In this document: positions 30,542 to 39,783 of the stretch, in pieces
Layout: each line of letters starts with the position of its first letter
How positions within the stretch are numbered: the stretch's first letter is position 1
NCBI GenBank assembly: GCA_039105265.1
Contig: JAPFFF010000001.1
Coordinates: 4,712,001 to 4,776,000, forward strand
Direction: 5' to 3'
DNA: 64,000 bases
Source: Tritrichomonas musculus
Lineage: Eukaryota > Parabasalia > Tritrichomonadida > Tritrichomonadidae
Made by a program: the position numbers and the translations under genes
Notes under the pieces: model-generated
The model's database searches: none
Seen by the model: only the letters and a program-made list of their open reading frames with translations
What the model was told of the DNA's origin: nothing

Positions 30542-31039
30542 TTAAATTTCATTTTTTGGTATGGCAATTGAATTCATTGATTGCTCTTCTGAAACTTTTG
30601 GAACAAATAACTTCATGCCTTTTTCATATGAAGTACTGTTTTTAAAGATTATGTTTTCAACATTTTCCAATCTAGTGCAAATTCTTTTCGTTGTAAAAGC
30701 AAACGGTAAAGCAAACAGTAAAGCAAAAGCAATAAAATATATTATCAGAACGATTTTAATCTGAGTTATATTACCATTAATTTGTGTTATTTGGTTTTGC
30801 ATCCGAGCTTCATTGCCATTAATATGTGTTATTTGGTCTTGCATCTGAGCTATATTGCCATTAATTTGTGCTATTTGGTTTTGCATCTGAGCAAAATTAT
30901 TTGTATGGAGTGCTAGAGTTTGTTCGATGCCATCCAGTTTACTGGAATGCATATTCAATCTTGAAGTTATATTGTTGAGGGAATCTGTGTGAGAATCAGC
31001 AATACTTTGAAAATTTTGAAACACATTTTCACTATTCAT
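30542..31039 (-). CDS. coiled-coil protein with one membrane segment
   Basis: The product is 165 residues from an ATG at 31039. The first 95 residues are coiled coil, including three copies of a 14-residue unit (QMQNQIAQINGNIA, QMQDQITHINGNEA, RMQNQITQINGNIT), visible as a 42-bp DNA repeat. A hydrophobic segment follows (IVLIIYFIAFALLFALPFAF), then a basic-polar tail of about 50 residues. It is likely a type II or tail-anchored membrane protein with a self-associating coil. I do not recognise the family. It could be a host gene or a leftover of a mobile element. Fusion- or tether-like function is an inference from shape only. Confidence 0.55.
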   Translation of the reverse strand: MNSENVFQNFQSIADSHTDSLNNITSRLNMHSSKLDGIEQTLALHTNNFAQMQNQIAQINGNIAQMQDQITHINGNEARMQNQITQINGNITQIKIVLIIYFIAFALLFALPFAFTTKRICTRLENVENIIFKNSTSYEKGMKLFVPKVSEEQSMNSIAIPKNEI

Positions 31040-32449
31040 AATCAGATTTTAAAATCTTTTTTTATTAAACGGAATGATTCAATTTTCGGCGGTTAGAAAA
31101 ATAAATAAACTGAGAGGTATGGAAACTCAAATCTGCCCAAAATTTTGTAATAAAATTATGTAAATGCAATTTATTTTAAATAATATAAATATAAAAATTA
31201 TTTATTTTAAGAATATAATCACAAAAATTAAAGATATTTTATTAATACATAGTACATTTTTTCAATAGAAAAATTGAGATATATTCTTAAAGATAATTCA
31301 AATCTTTAACTTACATTTTAATCAAAACCAAAACTTTGATTAACCACAAAACTTAGCTTACCTTGCAACTTTTTGTTAATGTCTTCTATAGTTATTCTTA
31401 TGCATTCGTATCTACATTAAGATAATCACAGAAGTTGAAACATTTTTTGATAATTCATTTGGAAAATTTAGCCAGTGATCTAAGACAGCATTCTTTGGAT
31501 GCAAATTGCTTTTCAAAATTTTTATATTGGTATTCCTTTTCAAAATTGGTAAAGAATTGTTAAAGTAATAAATATGTTCAATGCAATACTCATTTTACAA
31601 TATTAAATGTCATAATTTTTTTAAAATTTTTAATGGTTGCTTCTTATTCCAGTTCTAGTTTACATAAATAACTTCAAATCTTTTCTATTCTTATTATTTT
31701 CATCATTTTTTTGAATATTTTTTCAGAGGTAGAAAAAAAATTTATTTGCCTGAATTTTAGATAGATTTCATGCCTATATAATCTTTATAATATAAGCATT
31801 TTATTTATCCATATTGATACGAATCCTTCTTTTCAATCTTGAGAAAAATGTTCTTTAAAATTGAGAGAAATTTTTTAATACGGCTAAATTATGATGAAAT
31901 TACTTATGCATTTGCTTTTTATTCATTGCCATGATAGTGGATTACTAAGATGATTTTTAAATAACTTTAGCCTATTATGCAAAAAAAGTAAATTATAATT
32001 ATTATTAATTTTTTTTTTCGTTTAAAAAAGGGACCATTCATTCTGAGTATAATATCTTGATGCATCTAAAATAAATAAATTATTTTATCATATCTTTTAT
32101 TTGATATCTCAAAGATATTATGGGAAAAAAGCAAGAAAATGATTTGTACGTTTATTTTACAAAAGGGAAATTATTAGTTTAAATGCTTAAAAATAATAAA
32201 AATCATCAAATTTATCCAATGTTATATCTAAATATCTGTAAATAAAATCACAATTTGATATCCACCTCAAGAAAAATAGAGTATTTTAATTATTCATTCA
32301 ATTTTTAAATTTGAATACTTTATTTTTTCATTTGAAATGAATAAAAAAATTGGGTTTTTGGCTTGATAAAAGCTTTTTTTAGTTTATTTTGGCTCAATAA
32401 TATAATATTTTTTCATTTGATCAAAAAATTGGTGAATATCATTTGTTTT

Positions 32450-32497
<48 letters not shown>

Positions 32498-33148
32498 TAT
32501 TTTATTTTATTTTTTTGGCTTCAGTAAAAATCAGGGGAGGTGTGAAACGACAATGCCGGATTTTTTTTATTTGGTCGGATCATTCAAAAAGTTGTTGTCG
32601 ATTGGTAAAAAAAAAAAAAAAATCTTTTTTTACCAATCGACAAACACGATAGGACTTTTTATGCGGAAAAATGGCCCTTCTTTGCCAATCGACAAACGAC
32701 CATTTATAAATCGATGTATCGAGAATTGATGTTTATCGAGGAGAGATCTCAAAATCATATATTTTGAACGGTACCGTATAAGGAGCATAACTACATAATA
32801 TTGTCGAAAAATTCCGCCTTCATCAGATACATATAATTATATCCAGTTCGTTCCTTCAGAAAAAGACTATTTATTTCCTGCTTATTATAGATCATCGTTT
32901 TTTACGTCAATAATTTCAATATTACTAGCAGAGTAACAGGTTTACAAATCGATGCTATATTTCAAATATAGTATCAAGAAAAAGTGGATATCATCGGGAA
33001 TAAGTGGATATCACATCACAATTCTCTTTTAAATTTGAATAAAGTATACAAAACAAAATGTTAATTTATTTTCTAAAAGATTTGTATCTCAAAATAAAAT
33101 GATAATTAAAATAAATATTTTAATTTAATAAATATATCAAAGAGTAGT
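31040..33148. other. non-coding AT-rich stretch with poly-T and an AT-cored hairpin
   Basis: No gene was found. A T homopolymer of about 47 bases ends near 32496. At 32595-32643 TTGTCGATTGGTAAAAAAA pairs with TTTTTTTACCAATCGACAA, and a third TTTGCCAATCGACAAA lies near 32676, so this may be the end of a small inverted-repeat element. Pol-4 begins immediately after the stretch. Confidence 0.5.
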
Positions 33149-33523
33149 ATATACGAGTCGGTTTCCGTTGGGGCCACGCTACGCTTAAGCCCACACGTCA
33201 ACACGAACTCGTGATAAAAATAAAAAATAAAAATGATAAAAATAAAAAATAAAAATGATAAAAATAAAAATAAAAAAATAAAAAAAATTTTTTCTTCAAC
33301 TTGTTTTTTTCTTGAAGTACTACTAGGGACCTAAACAACTACCTCGGGTCCCCACTACTACTAGGGACCTAAACAACTACCTCGGGTCCACACTACTACT
33401 AGGGACCTAAACAACTACCTCGGGTCCCCACTACTTGTTTTTTCTTGAAGTACTACTAGGGACCTAAACAACTACCTCGGGTCCCCACTACTACTAGGGA
33501 CCTAAACAACTACCTCGGGTCCC
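33149..33523. repeat. Pol-4 left terminus and five 38-bp hairpin units
   Basis: The terminus (33149-33212) matches the inverse of Pol-2's end. An A-rich run with a GATAAAAATAAAAAATAAAA unit repeated fills 33213-33290. Then come five 38-bp units at 33318, 33356, 33394, 33451 and 33489, with an ACTTGTTTTTTTCTTGAAG segment before the first and, slightly shorter, before the fourth. Each unit contains GGGACC and GGTCCC 15 bases apart, so each can form a hairpin. Confidence 0.9.
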
Positions 33524-33772
33524 TCATAGTCTATTTTGATGTTCAGCTATAGAGATACGTGCACCAATTGACTTCAATAATAACTTAGCTTTTTCAATGT
33601 CTTCAAAGAGTTCTTTGTATGACTTGATTATATTTATCATTATATCGAATTGACTAGCTATTTTATCATCATCTTCATTCATACATTTTCCAAATATCTT
33701 GTCTTTAATAACTTTAAATCTTGCATATAGAGCTTCTGCGTCATTATTCAGTCCGTTAAGAGCGCTATTCAT
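33524..33772 (-). CDS. small helical protein (Pol-4)
   Basis: The product is 82 residues, start context TTAAATG. It is probably all helix (LYARFKVIKDKIFGK, IIKSYKELFEDIEKAKLLL). It lies next to the hairpin repeats and reads toward the terminus. It has no counterpart at the same place in Pol-2. Function unknown. Confidence 0.55.
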   Translation of the reverse strand: MNSALNGLNNDAEALYARFKVIKDKIFGKCMNEDDDKIASQFDIMINIIKSYKELFEDIEKAKLLLKSIGARISIAEHQNRL

Positions 33773-33813
33773 TTAAGACAAAAATAAAAAAAATAACAAT
33801 AAAATAAAAGAAG

Positions 33814-34056
33814 TTAAATTTTACTAAGTAGTTCGTCTATATGAGGTAGTTCAGTTTTTTCAGTTTGAACACCTACATCTTGAAGTTCTTCTTTCTCTTC
33901 TTCTTTCTCTTGATGTTCATAATAGTTTTTATACAAGTTTACTCGCTTTTTTTTCTTTGGAAACTTGATAACGTTTTTTTCTTTGTCATCGAGAGGATAA
34001 TAAAGAGGTCCTTTATCATCAATTCCTTCAACAATGATTGTCCCCCACTTGCTCAT
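33814..34056 (-). CDS. small basic/acidic protein with LC8-like motif (Pol-4)
   Basis: The product is 80 residues: a short strand region (WGTIIVEGIDDKGPLYYPL), a basic patch (KFPKKKKRVNLYK), an acidic run (HQEKEEEKEE) and then QDVGVQTEK, which matches the LC8-binding consensus with Asp at -4, Val at -1, Gln-Thr and Glu at +2. The layout suits a disordered linker protein. No counterpart is visible in Pol-2. Confidence 0.55.
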   Translation of the reverse strand: MSKWGTIIVEGIDDKGPLYYPLDDKEKNVIKFPKKKKRVNLYKNYYEHQEKEEEKEELQDVGVQTEKTELPHIDELLSKI

Positions 34057-34107
34057 ACAAAAATAAAAATGAAATGAAAATATTTAAATCATTCAAAAAG
34101 TGAGAAA

Positions 34108-34443
34108 ATGTCATTTGTACCGCTCAAAGGTTTTACTAACGACTATGAGATATTGAATAGGTACCCCTTTACTATAAGACGTAAGAGTAATCATTTTATA
34201 TGCAAAGATGCAAAACATATTAAGGGGTATATACGTGTATGTCTAAATGGCGACTACTACTTGAAACATGTACTTATAGCAAGACAGTTCATACCGAATG
34301 ATGACCCACAACATAAAATAGAGGTAGACCATATCAATAGGAATAGGGCTGACTACCATCTAAGCAACTTAAGATGGATAACCCCAACTGATAGTAACTA
34401 TAACAGGGATATGCCCAAAATTATAAATGCGAGGGCAGATTAA
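34108..34443 (+). CDS. HNH homing-type endonuclease (Pol-4)
   Basis: The product is 111 residues, almost the same as the Pol-2 copy at 21999. The HNH core is EVDHINRNRADYHLSNLRW with a following TPTDSNYN. DNA identity with the Pol-2 gene is about 98% by eye, while the gene overlapping its tail has diverged to about 45% at protein level. This could reflect recent homing or gene conversion of the nuclease gene. Confidence 0.85.
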   Translation: MSFVPLKGFTNDYEILNRYPFTIRRKSNHFICKDAKHIKGYIRVCLNGDYYLKHVLIARQFIPNDDPQHKIEVDHINRNRADYHLSNLRWITPTDSNYNRDMPKIINARAD

Positions 34444-34672
34444 CTATATATAGTTCTAAGAACTCCAAAGCAAAGTGTTCAATTCGACCTAAAAAATCAA
34501 CATCATTATCTATCCTCATTATTTGAAGATGTTCAGGTTTGAAATACTGAGCTGATAATTCTTTTATAGTCTTCATCAATTTTTTTCTTCTAGTTTCATC
34601 ACTCTCTACACTATATTCATGGATGTTCGATAGAATTCTAACAAGGATATACATACGGTCTGATTGAGACAT
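34421..34672 (-). CDS. small helical protein overlapping the HNH gene (Pol-4)
   Basis: The product is 83 residues from the ATG at 34672; the longer frame starts at a non-ATG codon. It is homologous to 21758-22021 (IKELSAQYFKPE, IEHFALEFLE, LPSHL). Its tail overlaps the HNH tail by 23 bases in both elements, so the last residues of both proteins are constrained together. Only 15 bases separate its start from the divergent protease start. Function unknown. Confidence 0.65.
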   Translation of the reverse strand: MSQSDRMYILVRILSNIHEYSVESDETRRKKLMKTIKELSAQYFKPEHLQIMRIDNDVDFLGRIEHFALEFLELYIVNLPSHL

Positions 34673-34687
34673 TTTATAATGATAAAA

Positions 34688-36235
34688 ATGACAAGTGATA
34701 AAGGCACACAAACTAAACCTAACAATAAAATACAACTACTACAATGTACTTTTAAATTTCGACCTAAACTAGTTGATAGAGATGTTGCAAGATTAACAAG
34801 AGGTTTGGGTCAAACTATATGGAAGTTCTCTAATAATCAAATAAATCTACAAAAATTATATGAGACATATTTAAATACTAGTATAGCTTTTAAAGACGTA
34901 CTTGAATTTGCTAATAGACTCAAGAGAGAGAGACCAAAAGCAAAATTTACAGGTTGTGTTTTTGCAATTAAGAAAAATCAAGATGATAAAGATGAACATG
35001 GACATTACATAACAGTATTAAAGCCATATCAATATACTCTCCAGGAATCAACAACAGGTATATTAACAGAGATAAAATTACATTATGATATTATCAACAT
35101 AAGGATATCTCGAATGAAGACTGAGGAGGAAAAACAAGCAGCTAGAGAACTGAGAGAGCAGATGAAAGAAAGAACATTGAAAAGTGATAAGAAAGAATAT
35201 AAAACTAGAGGTATTCAAACAGATGATATACCAGAATTGGCTCCATTACCCAGACCTCCAACTTTAAATCGAAATGATTATCATCTTAACCTTAGGAAAA
35301 TCGGTAGGAACCGACCCACAAATGTTGAGCCACCAACAAGGGACCAAAATCAAAACAGAATTCAACTTTTACTTCAAAGTAGTACAAATTTAGACGAGGA
35401 TGATAGACCTAAGAAAAAATCAAAACAACCTAAGACAAAATCAAAACGACCTCGTTCACCTTCACCTCCACCTCCACCACCTCCTCCTCCTTCATCACCA
35501 CCTCCACAGTTTCCATCATCACATACCTCTCGAGGTACTAGTCCTCCTCCAAGAGAACCCCGTATGACACCACAGAAGACAGGAGAGTATACAGTAGACC
35601 AAAGACGTCATAAAATTCATGATTGGAGGAGTTTAGTCAATGATGAAAATATAGAAGAAGATGTTATTGATGACTACTTGAAACTTCTATATAACAAAGG
35701 AAAGAGATTGAATAAACAACCTGGTCAAAATGAGGCAGAGTTTGATAAAAAGAAAATATTGGTTTTACCTACTGCATTTTATACCCTCCTTTCTAGAGCA
35801 TATGAGACTAATGATATGGAAAAAATACATGAACTGATGAAAAGTCCTATCTCAGGTAAACAGTCATTTTCACATTTCGATAAAGTATTTGTCCCCATTT
35901 GTTCAGATGGAGAACATTGGGTTTTATGTATTGTTCGATATTCAAAGAAAATAATCGAATGCTATGACTCTGAGAATAAGTCAATGGCACCAGAGGTAAA
36001 GACACTTAATAAGTGGATCAATATTTCAGGAACAGGTAAGTTAAAAGCAAAATATTATGATGTACCTAGTCAAAGGAATAACAAGGATTGTGGAGTGTTT
36101 CTAATGGAATCTTGTCGTACCTTTTTGCATGAAGGAAATGGTAAGTTTAAACAACGCAATATGCCAGATATTAGAAAGAGAATACTTCGAGAACTTCAAA
36201 ACAATGAATTAGAAACAGGTGTCGTATATCAATAA
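34688..36235 (+). CDS. Ulp1/adenain-like cysteine protease (Pol-4)
   Basis: The product is about 515 residues from the ATG at 34688. I rejected the upstream frame extension because it starts at a non-ATG codon and the Pol-2 protein starts at the same MTSD. The protease set DGEHWVLC, CYDSENK, PSQRNNKDCGVF is intact near the C-terminus. The N-terminal half is basic and Pro-rich with a ten-proline run. LC8-like motifs are DKGTQTK at residues 4-10, with the favoured Lys at -3, and RGIQTDD near residue 180. Likely role: capsid maturation, as known for Polintons. It is followed after 21 bases by the penton-like gene. Confidence 0.87.
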   Translation: MTSDKGTQTKPNNKIQLLQCTFKFRPKLVDRDVARLTRGLGQTIWKFSNNQINLQKLYETYLNTSIAFKDVLEFANRLKRERPKAKFTGCVFAIKKNQDDKDEHGHYITVLKPYQYTLQESTTGILTEIKLHYDIINIRISRMKTEEEKQAARELREQMKERTLKSDKKEYKTRGIQTDDIPELAPLPRPPTLNRNDYHLNLRKIGRNRPTNVEPPTRDQNQNRIQLLLQSSTNLDEDDRPKKKSKQPKTKSKRPRSPSPPPPPPPPPSSPPPQFPSSHTSRGTSPPPREPRMTPQKTGEYTVDQRRHKIHDWRSLVNDENIEEDVIDDYLKLLYNKGKRLNKQPGQNEAEFDKKKILVLPTAFYTLLSRAYETNDMEKIHELMKSPISGKQSFSHFDKVFVPICSDGEHWVLCIVRYSKKIIECYDSENKSMAPEVKTLNKWINISGTGKLKAKYYDVPSQRNNKDCGVFLMESCRTFLHEGNGKFKQRNMPDIRKRILRELQNNELETGVVYQ

Positions 36236-36256
36236 AGACTTTTTATTCAACTCGAA

Positions 36257-37258
36257 ATGGAATTACCACCAAGTGTTAAAACTCTTTATCCTAATCGAGA
36301 TAATATAGTTAATGATGGTAATACACCTCTTCCAATCGAAACAGCCTACTTCCTTGAGGATGCTCAACATGATAAAGCTAAGTTTAATAGGTATTGGTTT
36401 AATTTCCCACCAGAATGGTCAACTGCAAACAAAGGGGAATCTATTGTTGGCGTTCGTTCAGCACATATCATTAAGAGACGACGCAAAATGGAAGTAGAGA
36501 TTGAAATATATAAGATACATAAGAAAACATATGAGTTTGTTTGTGGTGGAACATGGAATGATGGAACACTAAAAGAAGACTATATAACTGGTACTAATCA
36601 TGAATATGGATTCTTCAAAGTCATTGATTGGGTGTCAATCGATGGAGATTTACGTGGATTTTTTGATGCAGTTAATCATGCATTCAAGTCATACATTAAA
36701 ACTTCTTCATTAGACAAATTTGTTCAAAATGATGACAATATACAGGATAGAGATATACAAACAGATGGATATTATGATAAAAATGGTTTTCATGAAATTA
36801 TTTATACAGAAAGAAATAAAGCAGAGAATCATAAATACTACTATACTAACAGTAAGAATGAACAAGATTGGGAGTATACCGCACCATATATGAACTTTTT
36901 CAAACTTAAATCCTGGAATGATGATTTTGCAGATGTGTTTAATATAGGTAATGGCATATTTCAAAATAAACCAGAAAAATATCAAACATGGAGTAAGGAA
37001 TTAATATTCGATAATATATGGGACAGACAATCATGCAAAATATATTCATCGATAGGTGAACAAGCATTACATAATTATATAGGAAATAGCGATGTTGAAT
37101 ATAGTCCTATTAAATACTTCAAGTTAAACTCAATGGACCAAAGGTTTTGGATAGACTTCTATAGTGATGTTCATTATTATTGTCCAACCAAACTACCTCC
37201 AAATGATTCATTTGTTATCGAAATGCAATTCCTTCAATATGATAAGATGTTTATTTAA
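36257..37258 (+). CDS. penton-like minor capsid candidate (Pol-4)
   Basis: The product is 333 residues. Its N-terminal 85 and C-terminal 120 residues are nearly the same as in the Pol-2 protein at 18652, but the central stretch is rewritten, apart from islands such as VIDWVS, DLRGFFDAVN and RDIQTDGYYDK. RDIQTDG fits the LC8 consensus and is kept in both copies despite the divergence around it. The C-terminal strands (FWIDFYSDVH, DSFVIEMQFLQYD) suit a penton-like jelly roll. The integrase starts 6 bases after its stop. Confidence 0.5.
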   Translation: MELPPSVKTLYPNRDNIVNDGNTPLPIETAYFLEDAQHDKAKFNRYWFNFPPEWSTANKGESIVGVRSAHIIKRRRKMEVEIEIYKIHKKTYEFVCGGTWNDGTLKEDYITGTNHEYGFFKVIDWVSIDGDLRGFFDAVNHAFKSYIKTSSLDKFVQNDDNIQDRDIQTDGYYDKNGFHEIIYTERNKAENHKYYYTNSKNEQDWEYTAPYMNFFKLKSWNDDFADVFNIGNGIFQNKPEKYQTWSKELIFDNIWDRQSCKIYSSIGEQALHNYIGNSDVEYSPIKYFKLNSMDQRFWIDFYSDVHYYCPTKLPPNDSFVIEMQFLQYDKMFI

Positions 37259-37264
37259 AAATAA

Positions 37265-38383
37265 ATGAGTAAAGAAGAACCAACCCCATATGAAAAATTA
37301 TACAACAAAGCTAAATGGAGGACCTTGGACAAATACCTTAGCATGGCAAAACAAGAGAATCTGAATGAAGAGGAAGCAAAGAAATACTTTGATGAAAGAG
37401 TAGTACATGATAAGAGAGTACCAAAAGCACAATATATACCTATCGTATCGAAACACCCTGATGGTTATCAAATGGATACCTTCATTAACAATAAAGAGGC
37501 AGGTGGGTTGAATTATCTAATGTTCATCAATATCAACACTCGAAAAGCATATGCATATCCTATGAATGGTAAAGGAGCAAGGGAAGTATTAACAGCACTT
37601 CATAAATTTGTTAATGATGTACCTCATGTATATTCAATAACAAGTGATGAGGATGCTGCATATTTATCATCAACTGTATTAGACTTCATGAGAGAGAAGA
37701 ACATAAAATACCGAACAACAACTGAGAATAACCATAATGTACTTGGCATTATTAATAGATTTATGAGAACTATAAGAGATGCTATTGGTGAAAATAGGTT
37801 TATTCAACCAAAGGAGATGCATGATTTGGTAAACATATATAATAACTCTCCTCATAGGTCTTTAGATAATAAAGCACCTAATGATATTACTCCAGAGGAT
37901 GAAATAAAGTACATCCAAAAGAATGCACGCATTAACCCATATCATTTTAATCCAGGTGAGAAGGTCAGGTTAGTACTCGAAAAAGAACCATTTGGTAAAA
38001 GAAGAAGTAATTTGTCTAATGAGTCTTATATAGTTGACTCACAAAAAGGTAACCAGTTTGTGGTCAGGTCCAAAGATGGTTCAACAAGTTCATTCCCTGG
38101 ATATAGGTTGTTAAGGACAAGAGACAAAAGGATTAAAGTAGCTGAAAGACTAAATGAAGGTAAAGAAGGTATTATTGAAAAAATATATAACTTTGATGAA
38201 GATACTGGTAAGTATGATTTAAAATGGGAAGGAGTCGAAGGTGATGATGCCTTTGCTAGACAAACTATTAGAGATGTAAGGAGAGGTAATCCATTAGTAC
38301 TTGGTACAGCAGAAAGACAATATTGGTTGGAACAAAAGAAGAAAGGAGAACCAATACCAGATAAAATTATGAAATACATTTAA
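37265..38383 (+). CDS. Polinton integrase with chromo-like C-terminus (Pol-4)
   Basis: The product is 372 residues, start context ATAAATG. A short N-terminal helical region is followed by the rve core: YQMDTFINNK at about 65, SITSDEDAAY at about 122, GIINRFMRTIRDA at about 160, and NNSPHRSLDNKAP. An SH3-like stretch (FNPGEKVRLVLEK) and a C-terminal region (IYNFDEDTGKYDLKWEGVE) resembling a chromodomain follow, the usual Polinton integrase plan. The enzyme joins element ends to host DNA. It looks whole. Confidence 0.85.
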   Translation: MSKEEPTPYEKLYNKAKWRTLDKYLSMAKQENLNEEEAKKYFDERVVHDKRVPKAQYIPIVSKHPDGYQMDTFINNKEAGGLNYLMFININTRKAYAYPMNGKGAREVLTALHKFVNDVPHVYSITSDEDAAYLSSTVLDFMREKNIKYRTTTENNHNVLGIINRFMRTIRDAIGENRFIQPKEMHDLVNIYNNSPHRSLDNKAPNDITPEDEIKYIQKNARINPYHFNPGEKVRLVLEKEPFGKRRSNLSNESYIVDSQKGNQFVVRSKDGSTSSFPGYRLLRTRDKRIKVAERLNEGKEGIIEKIYNFDEDTGKYDLKWEGVEGDDAFARQTIRDVRRGNPLVLGTAERQYWLEQKKKGEPIPDKIMKYI

Positions 38384-38393
38384 AAATTTGTAA

Positions 38394-39260
38394 ATGGATG
38401 AACCCCCAAGTGCAGAACTAATAAATAAAGTAGAAACATTGATTAAAGAAACCTTACGGAAGAACATGAAAGAAATAGATGGAGCATTAATTAAACCATT
38501 ATCACCTGATTATCCTTTTAGCACAAACGGTATATATTTTTTAATTGGTAAACCAGGTGCTGGTAAAAGTTTTTGGATATGGAGACATATTATGATAACA
38601 GAGAGGTTGTTTAAACATCCATACTACCAAAAGATAATATTTTGCTCAAGCTCTGGTAAAATGGATAAAACAGCTGAAACACTTAATAAACAGATACAAT
38701 CAAGAATCGATTATGTAAAGGAAAGAGAATTAATGAGTTATCTAAAACGACATCTTCGAAGAAAGATAAAATATTATGCCATTGTCAAATATGTACTATC
38801 TCGAATGAAAGAGACCAATGACGAAATGAGGAGGCTCATTGAGAAGCATCATTTAAATGAGCTCAATGATAAAATAATATATATAGCAAATAAGCTCGTC
38901 AAGTATGAAACATCATCATATCCATATAATACATTATTGATACTAGATGATTGTGCAGGTAGTGATTTATTAAAGAATGGTAATAGTGAATTTATCAAGT
39001 TGTTAACCAAAACAAGACACTATAATTTAACATGTATCATGGCAATACAAACAATTCGATTTGTTCATATGAATGCTAAAAGGTTAGCAACAGATATAAT
39101 ATGTTATACAGGATATAGTGAGGAAGATTTTACGAGCTTGTTGCAACAAACAAATAACTCATTAAATACTAAACAGACAGTAGCTGAATACCTACAACAT
39201 AAAGAACCACATGAAAAATTCGTAATGAATATTTCTGCTAATAAGTACTATTTTGAATAA
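38394..39260 (+). CDS. genome-packaging ATPase, HerA/FtsK type (Pol-4)
   Basis: The product is 288 residues, start context GTAAATG after a T/A-rich run. Walker A is FLIGKPGAGKSFWIW at about residues 45-60 and Walker B is TLLILDDCAGSD at about 185. A polar sensor-like block (TKTRHYNLTCIMAIQTIRF) follows. This order fits the A32-like ATPases that load DNA into Polinton and large-virus capsids. It is remote from the Pol-5 ATPase, so the two lineages have kept separate packaging enzymes. It starts 10 bases after the integrase. Confidence 0.87.
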   Translation: MDEPPSAELINKVETLIKETLRKNMKEIDGALIKPLSPDYPFSTNGIYFLIGKPGAGKSFWIWRHIMITERLFKHPYYQKIIFCSSSGKMDKTAETLNKQIQSRIDYVKERELMSYLKRHLRRKIKYYAIVKYVLSRMKETNDEMRRLIEKHHLNELNDKIIYIANKLVKYETSSYPYNTLLILDDCAGSDLLKNGNSEFIKLLTKTRHYNLTCIMAIQTIRFVHMNAKRLATDIICYTGYSEEDFTSLLQQTNNSLNTKQTVAEYLQHKEPHEKFVMNISANKYYFE

Positions 39261-39278
39261 TTTTTTATTATTTTTTAA

Positions 39279-39734
39279 ATGGGAATTCAACGTCATTCAG
39301 AAGAAGATTATTGGAAGCCAAATTATGCTAAACAAAAAGAATTTTCTCCATGGCAAACGATAATAAAAGGAGGAGTAGGTTTAGGTGGTAAATTATTAAT
39401 GGGAGCTGCAGATAGTTTTACTGGAGGTCTTGCAAGTAAATTATTGGATGCTTCAGCAGGTGGATTAACCAAGCATGCTGGTGTTATTGGTTCAGTTGCA
39501 AGAGGTCTTGGTGAAAGCTTCTTGAGCGATAAAACAAGAAATAGATTAGCAAACATAGCTGACACAGCATTAAAATATGTCCCAGAAGGAAATGTGAAAA
39601 CTGCCTTGTCATCAATTAATAAATCTGCAAAAGGCGATTCAGTTGGTGTACCTCTTGAAAAGCCAACATTTTCATCTAATTCATTAAAAGAGAGTGAATT
39701 TACTACAAACAATCATGCGAGAACTTACATCTGA
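39279..39734 (+). CDS. Gly/Ala-rich capsid-associated protein (Pol-4)
   Basis: The product is 151 residues, start context TTAAATG. The middle is Gly/Ala-rich and amphipathic (GGVGLGGKLLMGAADSFTGG, then GVIGSVARGLGESFL), with a polar C-terminus. It occupies the place held in Pol-3 and Pol-5 by the 106-115-residue amphipathic protein, between ATPase and capsid. An internal membrane-active or minor capsid role is an inference by analogy to adenovirus protein VI. Confidence 0.6.
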   Translation: MGIQRHSEEDYWKPNYAKQKEFSPWQTIIKGGVGLGGKLLMGAADSFTGGLASKLLDASAGGLTKHAGVIGSVARGLGESFLSDKTRNRLANIADTALKYVPEGNVKTALSSINKSAKGDSVGVPLEKPTFSSNSLKESEFTTNNHARTYI

Positions 39735-39783
39735 TAAAAACTCAATAAAACTCAATTTATGGACTTTTTTTGTTTATTTTTAA

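Noticed and set aside
33149-33523. CRISPR-like array (38-bp units)
   Set aside because: The units are directly adjacent with no variable spacers, and the host is eukaryotic; they are subterminal tandem repeats.
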